NCBI GenBank assembly: GCA_002414705.1
Contig: DIAL01000028.1
Coordinates: forward strand, 1 to 13,752
Reading direction: 5' to 3'
DNA length: 13,752 nucleotides
Origin: Flavobacteriaceae bacterium UBA5079
GTDB taxonomy: Bacteria; Bacteroidota; Bacteroidia; Flavobacteriales; Flavobacteriaceae
Under the pieces are notes generated by a model that worked only from the letters and a program-made list of their open reading frames with translations, did not search any database and was not told the origin of the DNA. The position numbers were made by a program, and so were the translations under genes. Every line of letters begins with the position of its first letter. Positions within the stretch are counted from its first letter, which is position 1. Below are positions 1 to 6,959 of the stretch, piece after piece.

Positions 1-570
1 GTAACACATGTTTTCAATTGCACGTGCTTTTAACAAGGCATCCCATGCTGCAATACGCGGTTTTGGCCAGTTAGCCACATAAATTAGTGCATCATAATCT
101 GTGGTGTTTCTTGCCCAAACTGGGAAGCGTAAATCATAGCAAATTTGCAGGCAAATAGCCCAATCTTTATAGGTAACAATTACTTGCTCTTGTCCAGATG
201 TAAACACTTTATCCTCTCCTGCTAATGAAAACGCATGGCGTTTGTTGTAGGTTTTAAGCGTGCCATCTGGAAAGGTAAAAACCATTCTATTATAAAACTG
301 TCCGTTTTCTTCAATAATAAGACTTCCAGTAATGGCTGCATCAGTTTCAGAAGCTCGTTTTTTCATCCAAGTAACGGATTTCCCATCCATAGTTTCTGCA
401 ACAGCTTTCGCATTCATAGTAAAACCTGTTGTAAACATTTCGGGCAACACAATTAAATCCACAGGCTGTTTAATTCCTTGAATTTTTGCCTTAAAATGCT
501 TTCTATTTGCTTTGGGATCTTCCCAAATTAAAAGAGTTTGAATTATGGCGACGTGCAATGGTTGTTTCAT
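1..570 (-). CDS. Nitrilase-family omega-amidase (YafV/Nit2-like), 3' end cut off by the window
   Basis: This is a carbon-nitrogen hydrolase, probably a cytoplasmic omega-amidase that hydrolyses 2-oxoglutaramate or 2-oxosuccinamate to the 2-oxo acid and ammonia. I translated the minus strand from the ATG at 570-568 and read 190 open codons to the edge. The nitrilase triad is visible: Glu44 in LPEMF, Lys110 in YNKRH and Cys144 in QICYDLRFP. The Cys motif followed by RFPVW is typical of the YafV/Nit2 branch. The family is usually about 255 residues, so roughly 65 C-terminal residues lie off the window. The start is 13 bases after the stop of the aminotransferase gene, so the two are almost surely co-transcribed, and that partner supports the omega-amidase role over a general nitrilase. 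The family is clear; the exact substrate is inferred. Confidence 0.9.
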   Translation of the reverse strand, partial: MKQPLHVAIIQTLLIWEDPKANRKHFKAKIQGIKQPVDLIVLPEMFTTGFTMNAKAVAETMDGKSVTWMKKRASETDAAITGSLIIEENGQFYNRMVFTFPDGTLKTYNKRHAFSLAGEDKVFTSGQEQVIVTYKDWAICLQICYDLRFPVWARNTTDYDALIYVANWPKPRIAAWDALLKARAIENMCY

Positions 571-583
571 AGGATATAAATAT

Positions 584-1726
584 CTATAAATTATTTAAAA
601 TATCAGCCGCTTTTTTAAGCGTTTCATTGGTCTTTGCAAAACAAAATCGTAAGACCTGATCATCTTTATTATCTAAATTAAAAACAGACAATGGAATAGA
701 CGCTAAACCATTCACAATTGTTAAACGTTTTGCAAAATCTACATCGTATTCATCTGTTAATTCTGAATAACCCAACACCTGAAAATAGGTTCCTTGACTT
801 GGTTTAAACGTAAATTTAGAATCTTTTATGAGATTTAAAAAATAATCCCGCTTTTCTTGATAGAAGTCCGCTAAACCTAGATAATGACTTGGCGCTTTTA
901 AATAGTCGGCTAATCCTTTTTGCATAGCACTATTTACAGAAAACACATTAAATTGGTGTACTTTCTGAAATTCAAACATCAGGTCTTTTGGTGCGCAGCA
1001 GTAACCCATTTTCCAACCTGTATTATGAAACGTTTTCCCAAAAGATGCCACAATAAAACTACGCTGCTTTAAATCTGCAAATAAACACGCACTTTGGTGT
1101 TTTTGTTCATCAAAAATCATGTGTTCATAAACCTCATCGCTTAAAACGATAATATCGGTTCCTTCGGTTAATGCTTGTAGTTTCAGCATATCGTATTCTG
1201 ATAAAACCGTTCCACTCGGATTATGTGGTGTGTTGATGATTATCATTTTCGTTTTACTGGAAATTTGCACGTTCACTTCATCCCAATTTATTGAATAATC
1301 CGGCGCTTCCAATTGAATTGCCTTAGGTTTTCCTCCATTAATTCTAATTGCAGGTTCGTAACAATCGTAAGCAGGTTTAAAAATAATAACCTCATCATCT
1401 GCATGAATAAAAGCAGAGATAATGGTGTAAATAGCTTGGGTAGCTCCAGCTGTAATGGTAATTTCTGATTCTGGGTTGTAATTGGTGTTGTAGAGTAATT
1501 CGAATTTTTTCGAAATAGACTCTCGTAATTCCATATTTCCTGCCATTGGTGCATATTGGTTAAAACCAGAATTCATAGCCTGACTCACTAAATCAATCAA
1601 CTTTTGATCGCTTTTAAAGTTTGGAAACCCTTGCGATAAATTTATAGCGTTATGTTTATGAGCTAAAGCACTCATTACTGAAAAAATACTAGTTTCAACC
1701 TGTGGTAATTTGGAAATATGTCTCAT
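584..1726 (-). CDS. PLP-dependent aminotransferase, methionine/glutamine transaminase type (YbdL/KAT-like)
   Basis: This is a class I/II (fold type I) aminotransferase of 380 residues, predicted to be cytoplasmic. It resembles E. coli YbdL (methionine aminotransferase) and the kynurenine/glutamine transaminase K group, enzymes that pass an amino group from methionine, glutamine or aromatic residues to a 2-oxo acid. Visible landmarks are SQGFPNF near residue 31, AGATQA at 93-98 (phosphate-binding loop), Asn169 in NTPHNPSG, Asp197 and Tyr200 in SDEVY, the Schiff-base Lys231 in SFGKTFHNTGWKMGY, and Arg360 in LRFCFAK (substrate carboxylate). The length is normal for the family. The start ATG lies just before the conserved N-terminal region. 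It is the first gene of a two-gene operon with the omega-amidase, which would remove the 2-oxoglutaramate formed when glutamine is the amino donor. A methionine-salvage role is inferred; no other mtn genes are in view. Confidence 0.92.
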   Translation of the reverse strand: MRHISKLPQVETSIFSVMSALAHKHNAINLSQGFPNFKSDQKLIDLVSQAMNSGFNQYAPMAGNMELRESISKKFELLYNTNYNPESEITITAGATQAIYTIISAFIHADDEVIIFKPAYDCYEPAIRINGGKPKAIQLEAPDYSINWDEVNVQISSKTKMIIINTPHNPSGTVLSEYDMLKLQALTEGTDIIVLSDEVYEHMIFDEQKHQSACLFADLKQRSFIVASFGKTFHNTGWKMGYCCAPKDLMFEFQKVHQFNVFSVNSAMQKGLADYLKAPSHYLGLADFYQEKRDYFLNLIKDSKFTFKPSQGTYFQVLGYSELTDEYDVDFAKRLTIVNGLASIPLSVFNLDNKDDQVLRFCFAKTNETLKKAADILNNL

Positions 1727-1856
1727 ACTTGTAAAGGTAATACGTTAAGCTTTACTTCTACATATATTTTTTTCGATTCTCAAAAAAATAAACGTCATGA
1801 CTACAAAATATCATCAACTATTAAAACAGAAGTAAAATAAGTCACAATAACTTTTT

Positions 1857-1864
1857 TATATTTA
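1857..1864 (+). promoter_or_regulatory. Possible -7 element for the S46 peptidase gene
   Basis: TATATTTA lies 20 bases before the ATG and matches seven of eight positions of the Bacteroidota -7 consensus TAnnTTTG. No convincing TTG sits 17-23 bases upstream, so this is a weak call. It lies in the 158-base divergent spacer 1727-1884, which otherwise shows only AT-rich sequence without an obvious hairpin or operator. Confidence 0.25.
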
Positions 1865-1884
1865 CGGGAATAAAATAATAAACC

Positions 1885-4011
1885 ATGAAATTAATTAGAT
1901 TATTAGTACTCTTTATTGTTTTTCAAGCATCTGCTCAGCAAGGTGGTATGTGGATTCCTTCGCTTTTAGAAGGGATGAATGAAAACGAAATGACCGCTTT
2001 AGGTAGCAAACTATCTGCTAAAGACATTTACGACGTTAACAATTCCAGTCTTAAAGATGCCATTGGGCATTTTAATGGTGGTTGCACCAGCGAAATTATT
2101 TCAGATAAAGGTTTGGTGCTTACCAATCACCATTGTGGATTTGGACAAATCCAATCGCATTCCTCTTTAGAAAACGATTATTTAAAAGATGGTTTTTGGG
2201 CCATGAATTTAGAAGACGAATTACCAAATGACGGTCTCTACATAGAATTTATTGTGCGTATTGAAGACATTACAACACAAGCTTTAGCTGGTGTAACAGA
2301 TGCCATGACTGAAAGAGAAAAACAGTCGGCTATTGATAAAAACACCAACACACTTCAAACTAAAGTGACTAAAGAAGCTTGGCAAGACACAAAAGTGAAG
2401 TCCTTTTTTAAAGGCAATCAGTATTTCTTATTCGTAACAGAACGTTTTGAAGACATTCGTCTAGTTGGTGCACCACCAACCAGTATTGGTAAATTTGGTA
2501 GCGACACAGACAACTGGGTGTTTCCTAGACATACAGGCGATTTTTCTATGTTTCGTATTTATGCAGACAAAGATAATAAGCCAGCAAAATATAGTAAAGA
2601 CAATGTGCCTTACACGCCAAAACACTATTTACCAATTTCTTTAGATGGTGTTGAAGAAGGCGATTTTACTATGGTTTTTGGTTTTCCAGGAACAACAGAC
2701 GAGTATTTACCAGCCGTTGCTATTGAGCATATAACACAAGAATTTAATCCGAGTAATATTGCTATTCGTGAAGCTGCTTTAAAAGTCATTGATGCAGAAA
2801 TGAAGGTAAATGATGATGTCCGCATTAAATATGCATCTAAACAAGCAGGAATTGCTAATGCTTGGAAAAAATGGATTGGCGAAAATTTAGGTATTAAAAA
2901 GAGTAATGCTGTTGCACAACGTCGTGCTTTTGAAGCCACGTTTACCAAAGCCTTAAAAGAAAAAGGCCTAGAAGATAAATATGGTCACATACTTCCAGAA
3001 TTTGACACATTATACAAAGATTTTGCTGCCACAAATATTAAACGTAGAAATTTTATTGAAGTCTTTTTAATTACCAATGAGCTCATGACTATGACGTTTA
3101 GAGCCTATCAAGTAGAACAAGCTTTACAACGTGATCCTGAAAGTATGGATAAAAATCGTGCTTCTATTACAAGTGTTTTAGAAGGGATTCATAAAAATTA
3201 TGATGTAAAAGTAGATAGAGGTGTTTTTGAAAACGTGATGCCTTTTTACACAAATAATGTAAACACCTCAATTTATGATACTACGGCATTTACTAATTTA
3301 GAGTCGGCTTTAGCCTTATTTGAAGGCTCTGCAGATGATGTAATTAAGAAGTTAAATAATGATGCAGCTTACAGCTATGCAAAACCGTTTATTGAAGAAT
3401 TCTACACCAAATTAAATCCGGAATTTCAACAAAAAAATGAACCCATTACAGCTCTTCAAACGGAATATATGACAGCCCTTATGGAAGCACTACCAAACGA
3501 GCGTTACTTTCCAGATGCTAACAGCACGCTGCGTGTTACTTATGGTCAAGTTCGTGGTTACGCACCAAGAGATGCCGTGTATTACAATCCTGTAAGTTAT
3601 TTAGATGGTGTTATTGAAAAATACGTTCCTGGCGATTATGAGTTTGATGTACCACAAAAATTAATCGACCTATACGAAGCTAAAGATTATGGTCAATATG
3701 CAGATGCCAACGGAAAAGTTCCCGTTTGCTTTTTAGGAACCAACCACACAACAGGTGGAAATTCAGGAAGTCCTGCTATTGATGCACACGGAAATCTAGT
3801 GGGTTTAAATTTTGATCGCGTTTGGGAAGGCACCATGAGTGATATGAATTATGATCCAGAAATTTGTAGAAATATCATGGTAGATTTACGCTATGTATTG
3901 TTCATCGTTGATAAATATGCAGGTGCTTCACACCTTATTGACGAAATGACGTTGGTTCATCCAAAAAGCGGAAAAAGCAAATCTAAAAACAAGAAGAAAG
4001 TTAAGAATTAA
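1885..4011 (+). CDS. dpp11: S46 family dipeptidyl peptidase, DPP11 type (Asp/Glu-specific), secreted
   Basis: This serine exopeptidase of the S46 family removes dipeptides from peptide N-termini in the periplasm. A signal peptide spans residues 1-17 (cleavage after ASA). The chymotrypsin-like triad reads as His83 in TNHHCGF, Asp219 in HTGDFSMF (the least certain of the three) and Ser627 in GGNSGSP. The intervening region from about 270 to 560 is the helical S46 insert. Arg645, in LNFDRVWEG, is 18 residues after the nucleophile. That is the spacing of Ser655 and Arg673 in Porphyromonas gingivalis DPP11, where the Arg selects acidic P1 residues and DPP7 has Gly. The length (708) is normal for S46. 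The C-terminus ends in a lysine-rich tail (about 694-708) and shows no type IX secretion domain. The gene stands alone, closed by the terminator at 4035. Family certain; DPP11 specificity well supported by the Arg. Confidence 0.94.
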   Translation: MKLIRLLVLFIVFQASAQQGGMWIPSLLEGMNENEMTALGSKLSAKDIYDVNNSSLKDAIGHFNGGCTSEIISDKGLVLTNHHCGFGQIQSHSSLENDYLKDGFWAMNLEDELPNDGLYIEFIVRIEDITTQALAGVTDAMTEREKQSAIDKNTNTLQTKVTKEAWQDTKVKSFFKGNQYFLFVTERFEDIRLVGAPPTSIGKFGSDTDNWVFPRHTGDFSMFRIYADKDNKPAKYSKDNVPYTPKHYLPISLDGVEEGDFTMVFGFPGTTDEYLPAVAIEHITQEFNPSNIAIREAALKVIDAEMKVNDDVRIKYASKQAGIANAWKKWIGENLGIKKSNAVAQRRAFEATFTKALKEKGLEDKYGHILPEFDTLYKDFAATNIKRRNFIEVFLITNELMTMTFRAYQVEQALQRDPESMDKNRASITSVLEGIHKNYDVKVDRGVFENVMPFYTNNVNTSIYDTTAFTNLESALALFEGSADDVIKKLNNDAAYSYAKPFIEEFYTKLNPEFQQKNEPITALQTEYMTALMEALPNERYFPDANSTLRVTYGQVRGYAPRDAVYYNPVSYLDGVIEKYVPGDYEFDVPQKLIDLYEAKDYGQYADANGKVPVCFLGTNHTTGGNSGSPAIDAHGNLVGLNFDRVWEGTMSDMNYDPEICRNIMVDLRYVLFIVDKYAGASHLIDEMTLVHPKSGKSKSKNKKKVKN

Positions 4012-4034
4012 TTTTAGTTTTTAACCAAAACAGT

Positions 4035-4077
4035 AAAGCCTCACAATCCTGAAATAATGGATTTGTGAGGCTTTTTT
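4035..4077 (+). terminator. Rho-independent terminator of the dpp11 gene
   Basis: The arms AGCCTCACAATCC (4037-4049) and GGATTTGTGAGGCT (4059-4072) pair with one bulged base. Flanking AA/TT extends the stem, the loop is nine bases, and six T residues follow at 4072-4077. It starts 24 bases after the dpp11 stop codon and separates that gene from the thioredoxin/TPR gene. Confidence 0.9.
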
Positions 4078-4113
4078 AACACATATTAAAAAATCAAACT
4101 CCAATTTTATCCT

Positions 4114-4121
4114 TACATTTG
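4114..4121 (+). promoter_or_regulatory. Probable -7 element (TACATTTG) for the thioredoxin/TPR gene
   Basis: TACATTTG matches the Bacteroidota -7 consensus TAnnTTTG exactly and lies 20 bases before the ATG at 4142. No clear TTG is present 17-23 bases upstream, so the -33 half is missing or degenerate. Its place just after a strong terminator fits a separate transcription unit. Confidence 0.5.
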
Positions 4122-4141
4122 ATTTTCAAATACTTACAAAT

Positions 4142-5047
4142 ATGAAACATATATTCACCAGTATGGCCATTATTTTCGGATTTCAAATACTGATGTCGCA
4201 AACCATAAACCAACAAGTGAAAGATGAAGACGGCAAAGACATGCTTGTCGGAACTATTAATAAAGCTGGTTTAACACAAGTACCTTTTGGCGAATGGTTT
4301 AATAAAAATCACGATGCGTATGCCGTAAATGACAAAATTGTAAAACAGCTAAAAGACTCCTTAAATCAGTATACTATTAAAGCTTTTTTAGGAACTTGGT
4401 GTGGCGATAGCAAACGCGAAGTGCCTCAATTTTATAGTGTTTTAGAATTAGCTAATTTCCCTATGAATCAATTAGAGGTAATTGCTTTAGATCATTCTGA
4501 AACAGCTTATAAACAAGGTCCAAATGGTGAAGAAAAAGGTATGAATATTCATAGAGTCCCAACGTTTATTTTTTATAAAAATGGTGAGGAAGTCAATCGG
4601 ATTGTGGAATTCCCAAAAGAGACTTTAGAACGTGATATGCTAAAAATTGTAAACCATGAGAATTACTTTCCAAGTTATTATGTTGCCAATACACTTTACA
4701 ACTTTATAGAAAAAAATAGTTTAGAAGACCTTAAAAAAAGCGAATTGAGTTTTCTTGCCACCTTTTTGGAATATTCGGAAGGCAGTAAAGAACTAAACAC
4801 ACTTGGGAATATATATTATTATGACAAACAATTTGATAAGGCGAATTATGTTTTTGATTTAAATAGCAAATTGTTTCCAAATCGGCATATTGTTTACACC
4901 AGTTTAGGGAAACTACAATTTGAAACCAAAAATTATTCTGAAGCTTTAAAAAACTATTATCAGTCCTTAAGTTTGTATCCTGATGATGCAAATGCTTTGG
5001 AAATGATTGAGAAGATTAAAGCCGCTAATACTAAAGACCAGGGCTGA
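4142..5047 (+). CDS. Secreted thioredoxin-fold protein with single-cysteine CGDS motif and C-terminal TPR repeats
   Basis: This is a 301-residue protein with an N-terminal signal peptide (about 1-19, ending LMSQ), so it is likely periplasmic or envelope-bound. Residues about 50-170 form a thioredoxin-like domain: a beta strand (IKAFLGTW) leads to Cys87-Gly-Asp-Ser90, then a helix with KREVP, and a cis-proline loop HRVPTFIFY with Pro140. The active site is CxxS, and Cys87 is the only cysteine in the protein, so it cannot form the internal disulfide of a normal thioredoxin. Residues about 215-290 look like two tetratricopeptide repeats (an ALGNIYYYDKQFDKA-type helix pair, then LGKLQFETKNYSEALKNYYQ and LYPDDANAL), suited to protein binding. 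The function is not known. A monothiol reductase, a chaperone or a binding scaffold are all possible. It appears monocistronic and converges with the MutS-like gene. Confidence 0.85.
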   Translation: MKHIFTSMAIIFGFQILMSQTINQQVKDEDGKDMLVGTINKAGLTQVPFGEWFNKNHDAYAVNDKIVKQLKDSLNQYTIKAFLGTWCGDSKREVPQFYSVLELANFPMNQLEVIALDHSETAYKQGPNGEEKGMNIHRVPTFIFYKNGEEVNRIVEFPKETLERDMLKIVNHENYFPSYYVANTLYNFIEKNSLEDLKKSELSFLATFLEYSEGSKELNTLGNIYYYDKQFDKANYVFDLNSKLFPNRHIVYTSLGKLQFETKNYSEALKNYYQSLSLYPDDANALEMIEKIKAANTKDQG

Positions 5048-5051
5048 TTTG

Positions 5052-5091
5052 CTTCTCGATACATCCCGATTTACAATCAGGACACTCGAAG
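5052..5091. repeat. Imperfect hairpin, possible dispersed intergenic repeat
   Basis: Two nested pairs of arms are seen: CTTCTCGA (5052-5059) with TCGAAG (5086-5091), and CCCGATT (5065-5071) with AATCAGG (5075-5081), the latter with one wobble pair and a three-base loop. The element begins only five bases after the thioredoxin/TPR stop codon. It lacks a T run, so it is a poor terminator. From memory, CTTCTCGATAC...CACTCGAAGTGAC-type sequences recur between genes in flavobacterial genomes, which I cannot verify here. Confidence 0.5.
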
Positions 5092-5127
5092 TGACGCAAA
5101 AATCAAGTTTACTACATACTAAAATAA

Positions 5128-5165
5128 ATAGACCTGACAGGTTTTTAAAAACCTGTTAGGTCTAT
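5128..5165. terminator. 38-base palindrome between convergent genes, probable bidirectional terminator
   Basis: The left arm ATAGACCTGACAGGTTTTT (5128-5146) is followed directly by its near-perfect reverse complement (5147-5165); the only departure is a G/T pair (5136/5157). The centre TTTTTAAAAA would form the loop and supply a T stretch on both strands. It sits 81 bases after the plus-strand thioredoxin/TPR stop and five bases after the minus-strand MutS-like stop at 5170. That fits a shared terminator, though there is no T run outside the stem. It may also be a copy of a dispersed palindromic repeat. Confidence 0.65.
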
Positions 5166-5169
5166 CACT

Positions 5170-6942
5170 TTATATAATCTCCATTTTCTTCAATAAGAAA
5201 CTCGCATTCATATTTTGACAAATACCTTTTTTGAATTTATAGTCAAAAAAGAGTTCGTCATTAATAATTTGTGCATCGAAATAATAGTTTTTTACAGGCT
5301 CTAATTGCGTTTCTATTTCGCATAAACTTAAATCATGCGTCGCAATAATGCCTGTGGCATGGGATGCTACCAATTTTTCAACAAACTTTTTTGAACCAAT
5401 GGCTTTATCGGTGGAATTGGTTCCTTTTAAAATTTCATCCAGAATAATAAAATACGGTTCGGTTTGAATCGCGTCTACAATAAATTTTAAACGCGTTAAT
5501 TCCGAAAAGAAATAACTACTATCATCCGTTAGCGAATCGCTGGTACGCATACTTGTAATTAATTTAATGGGTTGGTAATTACTAGAAGTTGCACAAATTG
5601 GTAACCCAACATTTGCCATAACAATATGTAAAGAAACGGTTCGTAAAAACGTACTTTTTCCAGCCATATTAGCACCAGTTACAATAAAAAACTCCTGATT
5701 ATTGATGGTTAAATCGCTAGCCACACGTTTTTTTGCATCTAATAACGGATGTCCCAAATGTTCAGAATTAATAGTTGTTTGTGTTGTTACAATAGTTGGA
5801 AATACATAATCCGGATGATTAAAGGCATAATTTCCTAAACTGTTATAGGCATCAAAAAAGGATACAACTTCAAACCAATGCGAAACCGTTTCGTGGTATT
5901 GCGCAATCCACTGCTCTACTTTATAACTATTTTTTAAATCGATAAGAAAAAAGCCATTTCCTAAAATAGCCGAAATTAAATTGTTTCTATTGTCTAAGGC
6001 ATCTAAATGTTTAGAAAACTTGGCGAAAATTTCCGATGCTTTTTGATGTTTTAATTGAATTTGATTTTGCTTTTCTTTTAGTTCACTGGATGAAAATGTT
6101 TCCTGTTCAATCTGATCTAAAAGCGTGGCATATTGTCTAAAGGTGTCTTTTACTTTATCCGTATTACTAGAAAGGTGATTTATCTTTTTCAAATAGACAC
6201 CAGTAATTAATAATCCTAAAACTAACCAACCTAAAACTAGTATAGATGGAATAATTTCCAGGATAGATAATGCAACAACTAAAACAGAAGCCAGACTAAA
6301 AACAATTGGCAACCAACTCATGACTTTTGGTAAAAACAACTTATGACTTTTAAGCCAATCTATAATTTTTACAGCAGGTGTTTCTACATGAATCAAAGAT
6401 GCCACAGCAGAAAAATGCTGTCGCCAATCTGGTTTACTAGCTAATTCTTTAATCACTTCTTGTCGCGACTCAACGTTCGTAATATCATTGGCATTTAATG
6501 CATTTGCCAATGTTTTGGTCCCTTCGTTTATGGACGTTCTATTTATAAATTGAAAGAAAGATCCTTTACCAAATAAATCAATATCTAAACTATAAAAATG
6601 GGTTGGGTTTTGAAATTCTAAACCCGTTGGTCGTTCATGAAAATCACCAGAAGCAATAGCCAATTCATCTTCATTAATGGCAACGAGAGCTTTATGAAGA
6701 TTCCGTTGGTATTTAATATCAGTATATTTAGAGATAGTAAAAATAAACAGAGCCGTTCCAAAAATTCCAACTCCTGTTGCCACTTGCCAATTTTGAAACG
6801 TAACATAAATAGCTATTGCAGTTCCTACAAAAATACCAAGACGCAACATGCTAAATGTAAAAAGCTTTTTATTAAACGCTTTTACTGCGGTTTGATGGTT
6901 TTCTAATTGATTTTGGTAATAGGTATTTGGTTCGTGTTTCAT
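5170..6942 (-). CDS. Membrane-anchored MutS-domain ATPase (MutS-like, no mismatch-recognition domain)
   Basis: This 590-residue protein has the MutS C-terminal ATPase (domain V) but not the MutS N-terminal mismatch-binding domain. Hydrophobic segments at about 28-48 and 53-71, and again at about 206-226 and 229-250, predict four transmembrane helices in two hairpins. Residues 255-400 look like a short, charged helical core comparable to MutS lever/clamp regions. The ATPase shows Walker A GANMAGKS (423-430), a signature-like SDSLTDDSSYFFSEL segment (468-482), Walker B FIILDE (Asp502, Glu503) and a switch His536 in ATHD. All nucleotide-binding residues are intact, so it is probably an active ABC-type ATPase. 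It follows the M28 peptidase gene by 17 bases and is likely co-transcribed. Its role is not known: the membrane anchor argues against ordinary mismatch repair. Family assignment is strong, function open. Confidence 0.88.
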   Translation of the reverse strand: MKHEPNTYYQNQLENHQTAVKAFNKKLFTFSMLRLGIFVGTAIAIYVTFQNWQVATGVGIFGTALFIFTISKYTDIKYQRNLHKALVAINEDELAIASGDFHERPTGLEFQNPTHFYSLDIDLFGKGSFFQFINRTSINEGTKTLANALNANDITNVESRQEVIKELASKPDWRQHFSAVASLIHVETPAVKIIDWLKSHKLFLPKVMSWLPIVFSLASVLVVALSILEIIPSILVLGWLVLGLLITGVYLKKINHLSSNTDKVKDTFRQYATLLDQIEQETFSSSELKEKQNQIQLKHQKASEIFAKFSKHLDALDNRNNLISAILGNGFFLIDLKNSYKVEQWIAQYHETVSHWFEVVSFFDAYNSLGNYAFNHPDYVFPTIVTTQTTINSEHLGHPLLDAKKRVASDLTINNQEFFIVTGANMAGKSTFLRTVSLHIVMANVGLPICATSSNYQPIKLITSMRTSDSLTDDSSYFFSELTRLKFIVDAIQTEPYFIILDEILKGTNSTDKAIGSKKFVEKLVASHATGIIATHDLSLCEIETQLEPVKNYYFDAQIINDELFFDYKFKKGICQNMNASFLLKKMEII

Positions 6943-6959
6943 GAAAGATTTTTAAACTA

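Noticed and set aside
235..456. Plus-strand open frame inside the omega-amidase region
   Set aside because: It is antisense to the nitrilase gene, whose triad and family motifs are read cleanly on the minus strand; the plus-strand product has no recognisable features.
1732..1739. TACCTTTA on the minus strand, a possible -7 element giving a leaderless aminotransferase transcript
   Set aside because: Seven of eight consensus positions match, but there is no TTG 17-23 bases upstream, and such matches are frequent in AT-rich spacers.
2625..2948. Minus-strand 107-codon open frame within dpp11
   Set aside because: It lies wholly antisense to conserved S46 coding sequence, with no promoter or family motif of its own.
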